Positions 42,306-50,848 of a stretch of 64,000 bases of DNA are shown here, piece by piece. The notes under the pieces were generated by a model. It did no database searches. It was given only the letters and a program-made list of their open reading frames with translations, and was not told where the DNA came from. This stretch comes from an archaeon CG10_big_fil_rev_8_21_14_0_10_43_11 (GTDB lineage Archaea; Nanobdellota; Nanobdellia; PEZQ01), in the NCBI GenBank assembly GCA_002763265.1, contig PEZQ01000010.1, positions 1-64,000 on the forward strand. The letters are read 5' to 3'. Made by a program: the position numbers and the translations under genes. Positions within the stretch are counted from its first letter, which is position 1; each line of letters begins with the position of its first letter.

Positions 42306-43406
42306 ATGCGAAAACTCTTGTTTGTTCCAAGTGGCGTTGGTCTTGGACATGCGACGCGCACTCATGCCATTATTAACAAAATCAAAAAACATGCTGAATA
42401 CAAAATCGCATCATATGGTTCAGCGCTCAAATATTTTGAGAGGCAAGGATTCTCACCTGTTGGGCTTCGCGGTTTTGACTATCATGGCGAGTACTCGTTT
42501 GAACTGCTTAAAACCCTAGTAAAAGAAGCAGACCTTTTTTTCAAGCTTGCAGGCGATTACTTGCGAATCTCAAAACTCCAAAAAGACTACCCGTTTGATA
42601 CCATAGTTTCAGACTCCGACCCTATTGGGCTTATTTCTGCGAACTTTCTTAAAACGCGAAGCGTGCTGATTGAAAACCTGCAAGGCGCGATTCGAGAAGC
42701 AAAATTCGTGCCAAAACGATTTCAAGAAGGCCTTGGCTACCAACTCGCGTTCTTAGAACAGATTGACCACTACGTTGTGCAATACGTTGATGACGTAATT
42801 GTTCCTTCATTTGATAAGACCCCCTTTAAGATGAGTAAAAAACACAATGTTGGACTGGTTATTAACCCAACCTTTGATGAACAAGCTTTGCGAAGCTCAG
42901 CAAAACAGGATTACATATGCGTGCCAATACCGGGCTCAACACTTACGTATGACATTGTCAACCAGTTGCTTCACGTGTTCAAGCGGTTTCCAAAAGAGAA
43001 TTTCTTTCTTTTAAACTTCCCAACAAAAACCATTAAGCGCGTTGGAAACGTGTACTTGTTCCCGCTTCTTGGCGAGGACGAAGTTCTCTCATACCTGCAC
43101 GGGGCTAAAGCAGTTATTAGTTTTGCAGGATTTTCAACACTCACAAACATTGCGTACCTTAAAAAGCCGTCACTCATCTTGCCACTTCCAAACCACATTG
43201 AGCAAGTTGCAAACGCCACGTTCTTCAGGCGAAACAAGCTTGCAGAAGTTGTGTACCCGCGAAAAGGCTATGACAAGGACCTTGTTGAAAAAGCGCTTAC
43301 GCGCGTGCTCAAAGAAGCAAAAACGTACTCAGAAAATATTGAAGCAATGCGTTTTGACTTTAATGGGGCGCAAAGAGCAGCACAACTACTTCTCAAAGAG
43401 CAGTGA
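42306..43406 (+). CDS. Glycosyltransferase, MurG/GT28-like (GT-B fold)
   Basis: A 366-residue cytoplasmic GT-B enzyme. GVGLGHATRTHAIINKI (about 9-25) is the N-terminal glycine loop, SDSDPIG follows near 100, and the C-terminal donor-binding region has AVISFAGFSTLTNIAYLKKPSLILPLPNHIEQ. This matches archaeal MJ1255-type proteins and more distantly MurG and UDP-glucuronosyltransferases. Donor and acceptor are unknown. It is a single gene behind a TATA-like TTTTAAATACG 36 bases upstream. Confidence 0.82.
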   Translation: MRKLLFVPSGVGLGHATRTHAIINKIKKHAEYKIASYGSALKYFERQGFSPVGLRGFDYHGEYSFELLKTLVKEADLFFKLAGDYLRISKLQKDYPFDTIVSDSDPIGLISANFLKTRSVLIENLQGAIREAKFVPKRFQEGLGYQLAFLEQIDHYVVQYVDDVIVPSFDKTPFKMSKKHNVGLVINPTFDEQALRSSAKQDYICVPIPGSTLTYDIVNQLLHVFKRFPKENFFLLNFPTKTIKRVGNVYLFPLLGEDEVLSYLHGAKAVISFAGFSTLTNIAYLKKPSLILPLPNHIEQVANATFFRRNKLAEVVYPRKGYDKDLVEKALTRVLKEAKTYSENIEAMRFDFNGAQRAAQLLLKEQ

Positions 43407-43833
43407 GGCTTGCTTTTTTGGCTACAGAATCGCATAACATTTCAACCCAATCTAAGAATGTTTTGAGCTCAGCTTTTGAGAATGTTTTTGAATTCTTCCA
43501 CGAACTTACGCGCACCCCGTTCTCTATTTTTTCAATTCTGCAACGCGTTATGTGGCGCATAACATAGTACGCGTCGTAGATTTTTCTTTCAATCTCCATG
43601 CGCTCAAACATGTCCTGGTTCAGGTCTTCAAACGTTTCATCACCGCTAACGGGCAGGTCTTTTTCTAAAATAAGTATGACCTTGCTCAAGGCATTCATTG
43701 CTGAAATCAGGTTTTCAATAAACTGTTTTACACTTGTTTCTGAAAGCATGTCAAAGTTGTCAAGCATTTTTCTTGCTTTTTCAACCTCAAGACGAGCCTT
43801 CTTAAGATTATACCTTATTTTCTGTTCTGTCAT
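43393..43833 (-). CDS. HEPN-like helical protein, 146 aa
   Basis: A 146-residue, all-helical protein (start MTEQKIRYNLKKARLEVEKA). The first helical pair (KKARLEVEKARKMLDN, then NLISAMNALSKVILILEKD) resembles HEPN-type or four-helix bundles but no RX4-6H active motif is evident. The frame extends upstream inside the next gene; ATG 43833 is the sensible start and overlaps the end of that gene by 26 bases. It probably forms a complex with the product of the neighbouring gene. Confidence 0.6.
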   Translation of the reverse strand: MTEQKIRYNLKKARLEVEKARKMLDNFDMLSETSVKQFIENLISAMNALSKVILILEKDLPVSGDETFEDLNQDMFERMEIERKIYDAYYVMRHITRCRIEKIENGVRVSSWKNSKTFSKAELKTFLDWVEMLCDSVAKKASLTAL

Positions 43834-44317
43834 TGTGCACGTGTTTCTCCAAATCGGTGATAAGATGCGATGTTTGCTTAATATACGCACGCAATGTTGA
43901 AACATCAATGCGTGCTAGATTAAATCCACCACTCATAACATAAAAATTATTCCCTTTTTGCACGTAATGCGTGGCTTCTGCTCCAATGTTTTGCAGTTCT
44001 GTCAATGCTAAGAGCATACCACTATCCTCTTTTGTCAATCCAAGAGTCTGTGCGTATTCTTTGATAAAAACGCGCACGCGCAAGCCCGTATCTTCTGGAA
44101 TGCTTGTGCGATTCTTGACAAATTGCTCGTACTCCAAAAATGAGTTAATGCCCAAAAATGCTGCTTCGCACACGTGTCTTACTACTGAGATAATGATTTT
44201 GTAGTCTCCAAGAAGTTTATACGTTACGTTAAGCAAGTGGTCTGCAAGATAGATTTCTTTTTTTCCCTGTGCAAAGTCGTCAAAGACCTTCATCTCCACA
44301 CTATTATTCTCGCACAT
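43808..44317 (-). CDS. HEPN-like helical protein, 169 aa
   Basis: A 169-residue helical protein. The segment from LADHLLNVTYKLLGDYKIII to HVCEAAFLGINSFLEY and the C-terminal YIKQTSHLITDLEKHVHND helix fit an all-alpha HEPN-like bundle. The start could be 44317 or the Met nine codons in (44293). It is translationally coupled to the 146-residue helical gene, and a similar pair is common in DPANN genomes only by my impression. Function is unknown. Confidence 0.6.
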   Translation of the reverse strand: MCENNSVEMKVFDDFAQGKKEIYLADHLLNVTYKLLGDYKIIISVVRHVCEAAFLGINSFLEYEQFVKNRTSIPEDTGLRVRVFIKEYAQTLGLTKEDSGMLLALTELQNIGAEATHYVQKGNNFYVMSGGFNLARIDVSTLRAYIKQTSHLITDLEKHVHNDRTENKV

Positions 44318-44327
44318 GAGATTAAAA

Positions 44328-45344
44328 TCATTTTACGTTCTCAAACACAACGACTTCGCGCCCAATTTTTGTTCCTTCATGCTCGTAAGCAACGCGCGCA
44401 CGCTCAAAAAAAGGGTGCTTGAAAGATACGCGCAGCACATCTCCTTCACGTGTCTTAAAATAGGGAAGCACAAACACGATTCGCCCGCCTTTTTTGAGCA
44501 CAATTGCAATTTGCTCAAACACGCGTGCGTACAAATCCTCAAGCCCGCGTGCAATGCGGTGTGCTTGTTTTTTGGTAGGGATTTTGTCAAGAAACTCGCC
44601 CATGTAGGGTTCTGATACTACCACATCACATTCCATCACATGGTCTGCAAGTTGTGTGCTGTTTTGTTCAATGATTTCCCAATTTCCGCGCTTAAGCCAG
44701 TGCAAATTTCTTCGTGCTTTTTTTGCGGTAAGCGAGTCTTTTTCAATACCTATCACGCGCAAGCCCTTAAGCGTTGCTTCCTGCAACACCACACCAACCC
44801 CGCAAAACGGGTCAAGAAGCACGTCTTTTTTCTGTGCGTTACTAATATTAATCATGATGCGTGCAAGCCGTGCTGATGAAGCTATCATAAAATCGTTGAC
44901 TGGCTTTTTTTCTTCGCGCTGCACTACTTCATCAGGGTTATATGCTGCAATTGTTTTTGCTAAAAACCCATCGCATACGACCGCGTCAAGCAAGCGATAT
45001 TTGTTTACCACGCTTGGGCGCTCGCTCTCGCGCTTGTAAATTGCTTTAAGCTTTTGTTTGACAAACTGTTTTTGCAGGGTTTTTCTGAGTGCTTCTCCAT
45101 ATCCATCCTTGTCGTAATCGCTTAGCCCCCAATAAAACGCGTTTTTCTTTCCTTTATAATGGATTTCATCAACAATCTCACAAATCTTAACTATTCCCCC
45201 CAGGGTTGCAATGTCTGGTTTTTTGTCAAGCTCAAGAATCACGCATTTCTCGCTTTTGTGAATCGGTTTTTTCTCATATACTGTTTCTAACTCTAAGTGT
45301 GACAATTGTGGATTTCTTCCTAAAACAAATAAGTATGAGGACAT
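44328..45344 (-). CDS. THUMP-like tRNA guanosine N2-methyltransferase (Trm11/Trm-G10 family)
   Basis: A 338-residue protein. The first ~150 residues contain a divergent THUMP region (LGRNPQLSHLELETVY opens it), followed by an SAM Rossmann domain with LDPFCGVGVVLQEA, VIGIEKDSLTAKKARRNL and the active loop VVSEPYMGEFL in place of the D-P-P-Y motif. It likely methylates G10 or similar sites in tRNA; SEPY instead of DPPY is a variant seen in some archaeal Trm11 relatives (recollection, not checked). Confidence 0.82.
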   Translation of the reverse strand: MSSYLFVLGRNPQLSHLELETVYEKKPIHKSEKCVILELDKKPDIATLGGIVKICEIVDEIHYKGKKNAFYWGLSDYDKDGYGEALRKTLQKQFVKQKLKAIYKRESERPSVVNKYRLLDAVVCDGFLAKTIAAYNPDEVVQREEKKPVNDFMIASSARLARIMINISNAQKKDVLLDPFCGVGVVLQEATLKGLRVIGIEKDSLTAKKARRNLHWLKRGNWEIIEQNSTQLADHVMECDVVVSEPYMGEFLDKIPTKKQAHRIARGLEDLYARVFEQIAIVLKKGGRIVFVLPYFKTREGDVLRVSFKHPFFERARVAYEHEGTKIGREVVVFENVK

Positions 45345-45383
45345 AAAACTATGAGGCGCACCACCTCTTAAAATACCTTATTA

Positions 45384-45776
45384 CTATGAGAGTATGGTGT
45401 CTGCTGCAGGGTCAAACCCATCTTTTGCAATAGCCCAGTGCAATTCAAGCAAAGGATACTCTTTTTTTTGATAGGCAATAATGTCTAGGATAACCTGTGG
45501 GTTGTTAATTGCAGCCCATGACGCATCACCCCACCTCATTTCAAAACCGGTTTCTTCACGAACAAGGGTTGAAAGAACGTTTTTTGGCAGGTATGCTTTG
45601 AACGTCTTGTTCACGTCAGCGCGAAACGCGTCAACAGTTTTGTAGAGCGCATTCAAATCATCGTGCGCGCGCGAATTTTTTACGTCAAAAATCAAAAGAC
45701 ACGCGCCCTGTTCTGTAATGTATTCCTGCGCGCGTTCCACGCACGCTTCAAGGCTCATACCTTTTTCTTTTTTCAT
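45384..45776 (-). CDS. Hypothetical protein, 130 aa
   Basis: I do not recognise this protein with confidence. It is 130 residues with ACLLIFDVKNSRAHDDLNAL in the first half and FEMRWGDASWAAI in the second; the spacing of an Asp-containing first strand and a G-D-x-x-W/F motif recalls SatD or minimal cyclase-like folds, a weak analogy. Its ATG (45776) overlaps the preceding stop as TAATG, so it is coupled to the VOC gene. Confidence 0.55.
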   Translation of the reverse strand: MKKEKGMSLEACVERAQEYITEQGACLLIFDVKNSRAHDDLNALYKTVDAFRADVNKTFKAYLPKNVLSTLVREETGFEMRWGDASWAAINNPQVILDIIAYQKKEYPLLELHWAIAKDGFDPAADTILS

Positions 45777-46294
45777 TAGTTCCACTCTCCAAGCGCATCA
45801 TTTCTAAATTCAAGTTCCACGGTATTCACTATTTTTGTTTTGAAAAACTTGGAATTAGCCATATCAATTGTCTTGTCAATTAACACACCTTTTTTCTTGC
45901 ACTGAACTAAAAATTTGTCATAGTCTTTAACAAAAAACGCAATATGTTCGATGCCGGAACGCAACTGCTCCTTTTTTGCATCCGGTTTTGGCTCAAACAC
46001 TTCAATTTTAGGAATTACAATATCATCCACGATAAATGGTTCATTAAAATAATACACGTTATTTCTCCGTTCATGAATACGTTCTGCATGAATCAATTTC
46101 GCGTATTTGTCTAACAGCTCGTGGGACGCGTCAAATTCCGCAGCACTCATTGCCTGAAAACCAAGATGGTCACATGAAAAACGTGCATCTTTAAGATTCA
46201 CCAAAAACGTTTTTCCAACACGCAGCACTAAGGGTATATATGCGTTGAGAAAATCCTGCATCACATCAGAAGATATAAGCACGTTAGCGCCCAT
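45776..46294 (-). CDS. VOC-superfamily (YecM-like) metal-binding protein
   Basis: A 172-residue protein. A His in CDHLGFQAMS begins the first beta-alpha-beta repeat and IEHIAFFVKDYDKFLVQCKKK the second, with VELEFRND supplying a late Glu: the H...H...E pattern of VOC/glyoxalase-like proteins. It most resembles YecM. The substrate is unknown. It is coupled to the following 130-residue gene. Confidence 0.7.
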   Translation of the reverse strand: MGANVLISSDVMQDFLNAYIPLVLRVGKTFLVNLKDARFSCDHLGFQAMSAAEFDASHELLDKYAKLIHAERIHERRNNVYYFNEPFIVDDIVIPKIEVFEPKPDAKKEQLRSGIEHIAFFVKDYDKFLVQCKKKGVLIDKTIDMANSKFFKTKIVNTVELEFRNDALGEWN

Positions 46295-46391
46295 ATACTG
46301 GCTAAGACCTGCCTGTTTTATAGCTTTTATTGCTATCCACTATGATGAGTAAAAAGCTTTAAAAACCCCTTTTTCTTTTACCACACTACTT

Positions 46392-46919
46392 ATGGCACGA
46401 CTTAGAAGCGGAAGCTGTTATCGAACAATCAAACGCCCGTTTACGCGTAAATCAAAGTATCGCGCGAAATCCTTTGTTCGCGGCGTGCCGAACTCAAAAA
46501 TCGTGAAATTCGAGCTTGGAAACACTAAAGCAAAATTCTCGCACTCAGTGCATCTTGTCTCAAATGATTCAATGCAAGTTCGACACAACGCTCTTGAATC
46601 AGCACGACTTGCAGTCAACAGATATCTCACAAAATATGTGGGCAAAGACAACTACCACTTGATTATCCGCGTCTTTCCACACCACGTGCTTCGCGAGAAC
46701 AAACTCTTAGCAGGGGCCGGAGCAGACCGATTCCAGTCAGGAATGAAAAACCCGTATGGAAAACCAACCGGCATTGCAGCGCAAGTACGCAAAGGCCAAG
46801 AAGTCATCACGGTTCGCCTCAACGAACAACACGTGCAAAAAGCGCGTGAAGGACTTATCCGCGCATCAAAAAAGATGCCCATTACTGCGCGCTGTTCAGT
46901 TGCGCAAAATAATAACTAA
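46392..46919 (+). CDS. rpl10e: Ribosomal protein uL16 (L10e)
   Basis: A 175-residue protein of the large subunit near the A site. MARLRSGSCYRTIKRPFTRKSKY, the VPNSKIVKFELGNTKA stretch, the HHVLRENKLLAGAGADRFQSGM loop and KPTGIAAQVRKGQ are diagnostic of archaeal L10e. A TATA-like GCTTTAAAAAC lies ~40 bases upstream. Confidence 0.96.
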   Translation: MARLRSGSCYRTIKRPFTRKSKYRAKSFVRGVPNSKIVKFELGNTKAKFSHSVHLVSNDSMQVRHNALESARLAVNRYLTKYVGKDNYHLIIRVFPHHVLRENKLLAGAGADRFQSGMKNPYGKPTGIAAQVRKGQEVITVRLNEQHVQKAREGLIRASKKMPITARCSVAQNNN

Positions 46920-46976
46920 CTTTCTTTTATTCACGAAATCATTATAAGCTTTGAGATTTTCTAGTTGTGCGGGGAA

Positions 46977-48692
46977 ATGGCAAAGCTTATTGCATGGTTT
47001 AAAGACATAGACTCGAATAATTCCCACGAAGTTGGTGAGAGCCTTGCAAAACTAGGAGAACTCTACTCATCAAACTTTCCAGTAAACCTTGGCTTTGTTA
47101 TTACCACCAGCGCGTTTGATGAGTTTTCAAATGCAAATGGTCTTTGCAAAAAACTTGCTGACATCACTTCCCAAGCACGCCTTAATGATTCAAACAGTAT
47201 TCTTGAAGCAAGCAAACGCGCAACAGAACTTATTATGAACGCAACGGTTCCCGCATACGTGCAGGACCGCGTGCTCTCAGCATACCACAATCTTGAAACA
47301 GGTGGTGAGCGCTTTGCAGCGCTCAACTCAACCGCGTATGCTATGATTAGTGCGGGGCGCGCGAGAACTCCGCAAGTCCAGATTACCTCCTCACTATGTT
47401 CTGAAGCAACAAGAGGGTACTCATTTGGAGGAACACGAAAAACAATTTCAAATATTCAAGGTGATGAAGCCCTTGTTCACGCGCTCAAACGCGCGTGGAG
47501 TGCGCTCTATGAACCGCAAGCGATTTACTATTTCAAAAAGCATGGCTTTCATGAAGGTTCAATTGCCGTATGCGTGCAAAAAATGGTTGATGAAGAACAA
47601 TCAGGTATTGCATTCTCAACCAACCCTCTTACTCAGGAAAAAGAAGTTGTGGTTGAAGCAATTTGGGGCTGGGCGCGACCTCTTGAAGAGGGAACAATCA
47701 CACCAGACTCGTACACGGTTGGCCCTGAGCATTTACAAGTTGTTGAACGCAAAATAAACCGACAAGAATGGCTTCTCACACGAGACCTTCGCACTATGAA
47801 AGAAACAAAAAAAGAACTCTCAACTGAGCGAAGCAATTCAGCAGTGCTTACTGATGATGTGATAAAGCGTGTTGCACACCTTGCAAAAAAAGTTGAGCGG
47901 CACTTCCTCAAATCCCACTTCATCCGATTTTGTGTTATTTCAAACCGCGTGTACCTCACCGGCGTGCACGAACTTCTCCCGCCCCGTTCGCAAGGAAGTG
48001 CTGAACTTCAATCAGGCATGCAAAAAGTTGCAAGCGGAGTATCCGTATCACAAGGAAGCGCTACTGGTACGCTACGCATTGCAGGAACTGCTGACGCACT
48101 CTTCTCGCTTCCCGCAGACACCGTGCTTGCTGTTAAAACGCTCTCACCAAAACTTATTGCCCACCTTGAAAACATTGTAGGAATTGCAAGCTTGCACGGT
48201 GGGCTTGGGTCTGAACTTGCTATTCTTGCGCGTGAACTTGCAAAACCCATTGTTACCCAATCAACTGATTTTACCAGTCTTGACGAGAATGATACTATTC
48301 TTCTTGATACGCAGAGTGCATCACTTTACAGCGTACAAACACCTGCGCCACCATTAGAATCGCACAACTCATTTGAAAACGCGTTTCCTGCACCGTCATT
48401 TCTTGACACTGAACAAAACATGACACAACCACTACCTGCACAACCAAGCACGGAACCGTCATTTGTGCCAAAACCACTTTCACCACTCTTAGCAACAAAA
48501 CCTACTTCAAGCGCGCTCACGGTTGGATTCAGCTCAGCTGAAGGAATATTTCTCCAAGAACTCATCGCGCTTTGCACGCGCTTTGGTGTGAACATGCATA
48601 TTGCAACCACGAAAAAAGAAGAATCAAAACTAACACCACAACCGCAAGAAGAGCAAGCATCAAAAAACCAGCAGTTCATGCCTTTTTGGTAA
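46977..48692 (+). CDS. PEP synthase-like pseudoenzyme lacking catalytic His and TIM barrel
   Basis: A 571-residue protein with the N-terminal ATP-binding (PPDK_N) region of phosphoenolpyruvate synthase (VQKMVDEEQSGIAFSTNPLT, then VVVEAIWGWARPLEEGTITP) and a mobile phosphohistidine domain (about 352-452). The catalytic motif, normally GGxTSHAAIVARE, here reads GGLGSELAILARE (408-420) with Glu413 where His should be. The Gln-x-Arg-Pro strand is GVHELLP and the first R-S-S is T-S-S. The C-terminal PEP-binding barrel is absent, replaced by a Pro-rich linker and a short tail. It is thus unlikely to make PEP. Start ATG chosen over TTG 46965. Confidence 0.8.
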   Translation: MAKLIAWFKDIDSNNSHEVGESLAKLGELYSSNFPVNLGFVITTSAFDEFSNANGLCKKLADITSQARLNDSNSILEASKRATELIMNATVPAYVQDRVLSAYHNLETGGERFAALNSTAYAMISAGRARTPQVQITSSLCSEATRGYSFGGTRKTISNIQGDEALVHALKRAWSALYEPQAIYYFKKHGFHEGSIAVCVQKMVDEEQSGIAFSTNPLTQEKEVVVEAIWGWARPLEEGTITPDSYTVGPEHLQVVERKINRQEWLLTRDLRTMKETKKELSTERSNSAVLTDDVIKRVAHLAKKVERHFLKSHFIRFCVISNRVYLTGVHELLPPRSQGSAELQSGMQKVASGVSVSQGSATGTLRIAGTADALFSLPADTVLAVKTLSPKLIAHLENIVGIASLHGGLGSELAILARELAKPIVTQSTDFTSLDENDTILLDTQSASLYSVQTPAPPLESHNSFENAFPAPSFLDTEQNMTQPLPAQPSTEPSFVPKPLSPLLATKPTSSALTVGFSSAEGIFLQELIALCTRFGVNMHIATTKKEESKLTPQPQEEQASKNQQFMPFW

Positions 48693-48695
48693 CGT

Positions 48696-49400
48696 TTATA
48701 ATAAGTGGTGAGCATAATCAAGAATTTCGCTCTCACTAATTGCACACCCATTAAGTTTTAGACCCCATAACAGTCCTTCTAACACTTTTGAACGCTTTTC
48801 AGAAATGTTGAGAATTTGCTCTTCTTGCTCATAATCTTTAAAATAGTCATTGTCAAACGCAAGCGCGACAAGTTCAGTGCTTCGAAACACACGCAATCCA
48901 CTGCAGCACTCAGAGAATCTTTGAAGCGCGCTTTTATCAAGGCTTACGGGCGTGTGCAACTTGTTTTTCAAATGTGTTTGCAGGCTTGCAGGATTTTCAA
49001 CAAGCAAGCGCGTTGTGCGCTCGTCAACAAGAATGGTCGCCTCTTTGAGCAGGGTTGCAAGCGCAATTACTTCTGCTTCTCCCCGATGAATAATGTGAAG
49101 CGGATTATTTTTTGCAATCAACACGCGATTTGCCTCTTTAAGCACGCGCTCGGTCATGTCTTGGAGTTCTTTTGGTTGTTTGAGCAGGATATATCCTTTT
49201 TTGAGGAGTTCAAGCAAGCGAAAACCCTCTGTTCGAAACTTTTTTGACGTGATGGCGCGTTCAATACTTTCACTCATCACGCTTGGTCCAATCACAAATT
49301 CAACGTCAAAATCTTCTCTCAAACGCTTAAACAAACTCAGCATACAGTTTGAGGACAGGCTGATAAGGGTTGACGAATCCATAACAAGACTGTGCGTCAT
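48696..49400 (-). CDS. PIN-domain nuclease-like protein
   Basis: A 234-residue protein. MDSSTLISLSS (Asp8) is the first PIN acidic motif, HRGEAEVIALATLLKEA supplies the central Glu, and ILVDERTTRLL the third acidic residue, the order of PIN-domain ribonucleases. A C-terminal extension of ~80 residues with a helical end follows. Its start overlaps the stop of the upstream HTH gene (ATGA), a toxin-antitoxin-like arrangement, although both are large for TA proteins. Confidence 0.8.
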   Translation of the reverse strand: MTHSLVMDSSTLISLSSNCMLSLFKRLREDFDVEFVIGPSVMSESIERAITSKKFRTEGFRLLELLKKGYILLKQPKELQDMTERVLKEANRVLIAKNNPLHIIHRGEAEVIALATLLKEATILVDERTTRLLVENPASLQTHLKNKLHTPVSLDKSALQRFSECCSGLRVFRSTELVALAFDNDYFKDYEQEEQILNISEKRSKVLEGLLWGLKLNGCAISESEILDYAHHLL

Positions 49401-50005
49401 GGTTTCACCTTTCGCGGCTTAAATACGTCCTTGACTTGTTTGAAGCGTTGTTTGATATGTTCACTCACTGCTTCTTTATAGTCGCTTGTGCGCGTTTGCC
49501 CTAAATATTGCATGGCATCCCACTTGCTTACACCCATTAATTCAGCAACGCGCCCAAGACTTACCCCATGTTCGTACACTTTCCACGCCTTTTGCACTTT
49601 TGCCTTTTCTAAGACATGCTGGATGTGTTCTGAAAACTTCTTGTCTGCAGAATTGATTTGGCGCGTGATAAGCCGATACCCTTTGTCAATGTTTTTTTCA
49701 TCATTTGCTTCAAGTGAGCGAACCACAAGACGAATGTCTGTGATGATTTCACTCCAAAAACGCTCCCACATGCGCGCGTTTTTCTCAAACTTGTAGCGCT
49801 CATGTATTTTTGAGAGCGCGTATACAAGAATACCGGTTCTAACTGAGTACTTGTCTTGAAACACGCTTGCATTATGAATGATGTGATTGCTCCACTCCTT
49901 AATCTCAGCAGAATCCTGAGTTTCAATGCCATGCAACACATGTTCAAGAACGTCTTTGATATCAGTAAAGATTTCTGCACGCTTACGATGCACCATACCC
50001 TGCAT
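49397..50005 (-). CDS. Helical protein with C-terminal HTH, paired with PIN gene
   Basis: A 202-residue mostly helical protein. Near the C-terminus, HGVSLGRVAELMGVSKWDAMQYLGQ (about 155-180) matches the ribbon/HTH of UPF0175-like antitoxin families that precede PIN toxins. The N-terminal 130 residues are a helical bundle of unknown type. Gene order (HTH first, 4-base overlap, PIN second) supports a functional pair. Met at residue 4 is an alternative start. Confidence 0.65.
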   Translation of the reverse strand: MQGMVHRKRAEIFTDIKDVLEHVLHGIETQDSAEIKEWSNHIIHNASVFQDKYSVRTGILVYALSKIHERYKFEKNARMWERFWSEIITDIRLVVRSLEANDEKNIDKGYRLITRQINSADKKFSEHIQHVLEKAKVQKAWKVYEHGVSLGRVAELMGVSKWDAMQYLGQTRTSDYKEAVSEHIKQRFKQVKDVFKPRKVKP

Positions 50006-50049
50006 ACGCGCATTATGTGATTTTAAGAATTGCGTTCAACACGTTACCC

Positions 50050-50403
50050 TTATCCGCAGCACCCTGCTCCGCCACCACACGACTCGCAACTGTTTTGAAT
50101 GTCATTTGGATTGTCAATGCTAAACCCTGCGCTCAACTCATCCTCAACATAATCAATTGTTGCGTGTTCAAGAAACGTTGCGATATCTGCGTTGTACACT
50201 ACTTTGAGCTCAGGCACACCCTCATACGCGTGCGTTTCAAGCGTGTCATCATTATGCCGCGTATTTGAAAGCGAAATATTAGTTCTTCCTGTAAAGAGCA
50301 CGCGCACGTATAACGTATCCTCATTCAGTTCCTTTTTCTTGCTTTCAACGATTTCAAGAAGTTTTTCGTGCGCGCTTTTTGTAACATACAGCTTGTTTTT
50401 CAT
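50050..50403 (-). CDS. HesB/IscA-like protein with CGGGAGCCG tail (copy 1)
   Basis: A 117-residue protein matching the A-type Fe-S carrier fold at its end: IDYVEDELSAGFSIDNPN (83-100) equals the family's I-D-Y-x...GF-x-I-x-NPN. It lacks the first conserved Cys; the position after YVRVLF reads TGRTNISL. The family's C-terminal C-x-C is replaced by CESCGGGAGCCG (106-117). It is the second of two tandem paralogues, 7 bases after the other. Start ATG 50403 follows a GGTGA. Confidence 0.7.
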   Translation of the reverse strand: MKNKLYVTKSAHEKLLEIVESKKKELNEDTLYVRVLFTGRTNISLSNTRHNDDTLETHAYEGVPELKVVYNADIATFLEHATIDYVEDELSAGFSIDNPNDIQNSCESCGGGAGCCG

Positions 50404-50410
50404 ATCAGGT

Positions 50411-50794
50411 TCACCCACAGCAACCAGCACCCCCACTGCACCCATTGCAGGCCTTTCCTGCGTATGGACTGGTAAGCGCTAAGCGGTATTGTCCAAGCAT
50501 GTCAGGAAGGTAGTGGAGCTTAATTGCTTTTTCCTGCAATGCTCTTGCAGTTATGTTGTCTGCAATTATTTCAAGACCCCCCACAACAAGTTGCTTGTCA
50601 AGCGCGTCTTTTTCATTATCAACTGCGGTTTTAAAATCTCCACTTGGGCGGTCATAGACAATGCGCAAGTATGCAGTGTCAAGATTTTTGCTCTTTTTAA
50701 TCTTGCGCACTTTTTTTTCAACACCAGACAATGCTTCGAGCGCTTCTTGTGTTATTTCGAGCTCTAAGAGACCTCCTTCAAGAACATCAGCCAT
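50411..50794 (-). CDS. HesB-like protein with CSGGAGCCG tail (copy 2)
   Basis: A 127-residue paralogue of the downstream gene. LEITQEALEALSGVEKKVRK and YLRIVYDRPSGDFKTAV align with the N-terminal half of A-type carriers, but the usual Cys and GF-x-x-NPN motif are lost (LTSPYAGK near the end). The C-terminal ACNGCSGGAGCCG is kept. Keeping only the tail suggests the Cys cluster is the functional part, perhaps binding a metal or cluster. Confidence 0.65.
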   Translation of the reverse strand: MADVLEGGLLELEITQEALEALSGVEKKVRKIKKSKNLDTAYLRIVYDRPSGDFKTAVDNEKDALDKQLVVGGLEIIADNITARALQEKAIKLHYLPDMLGQYRLALTSPYAGKACNGCSGGAGCCG

Positions 50795-50848
50795 ATTAAA
50801 CTATGCACACAATCACTATAAAAACATTTTCACAATTGTTAAGTTCTG

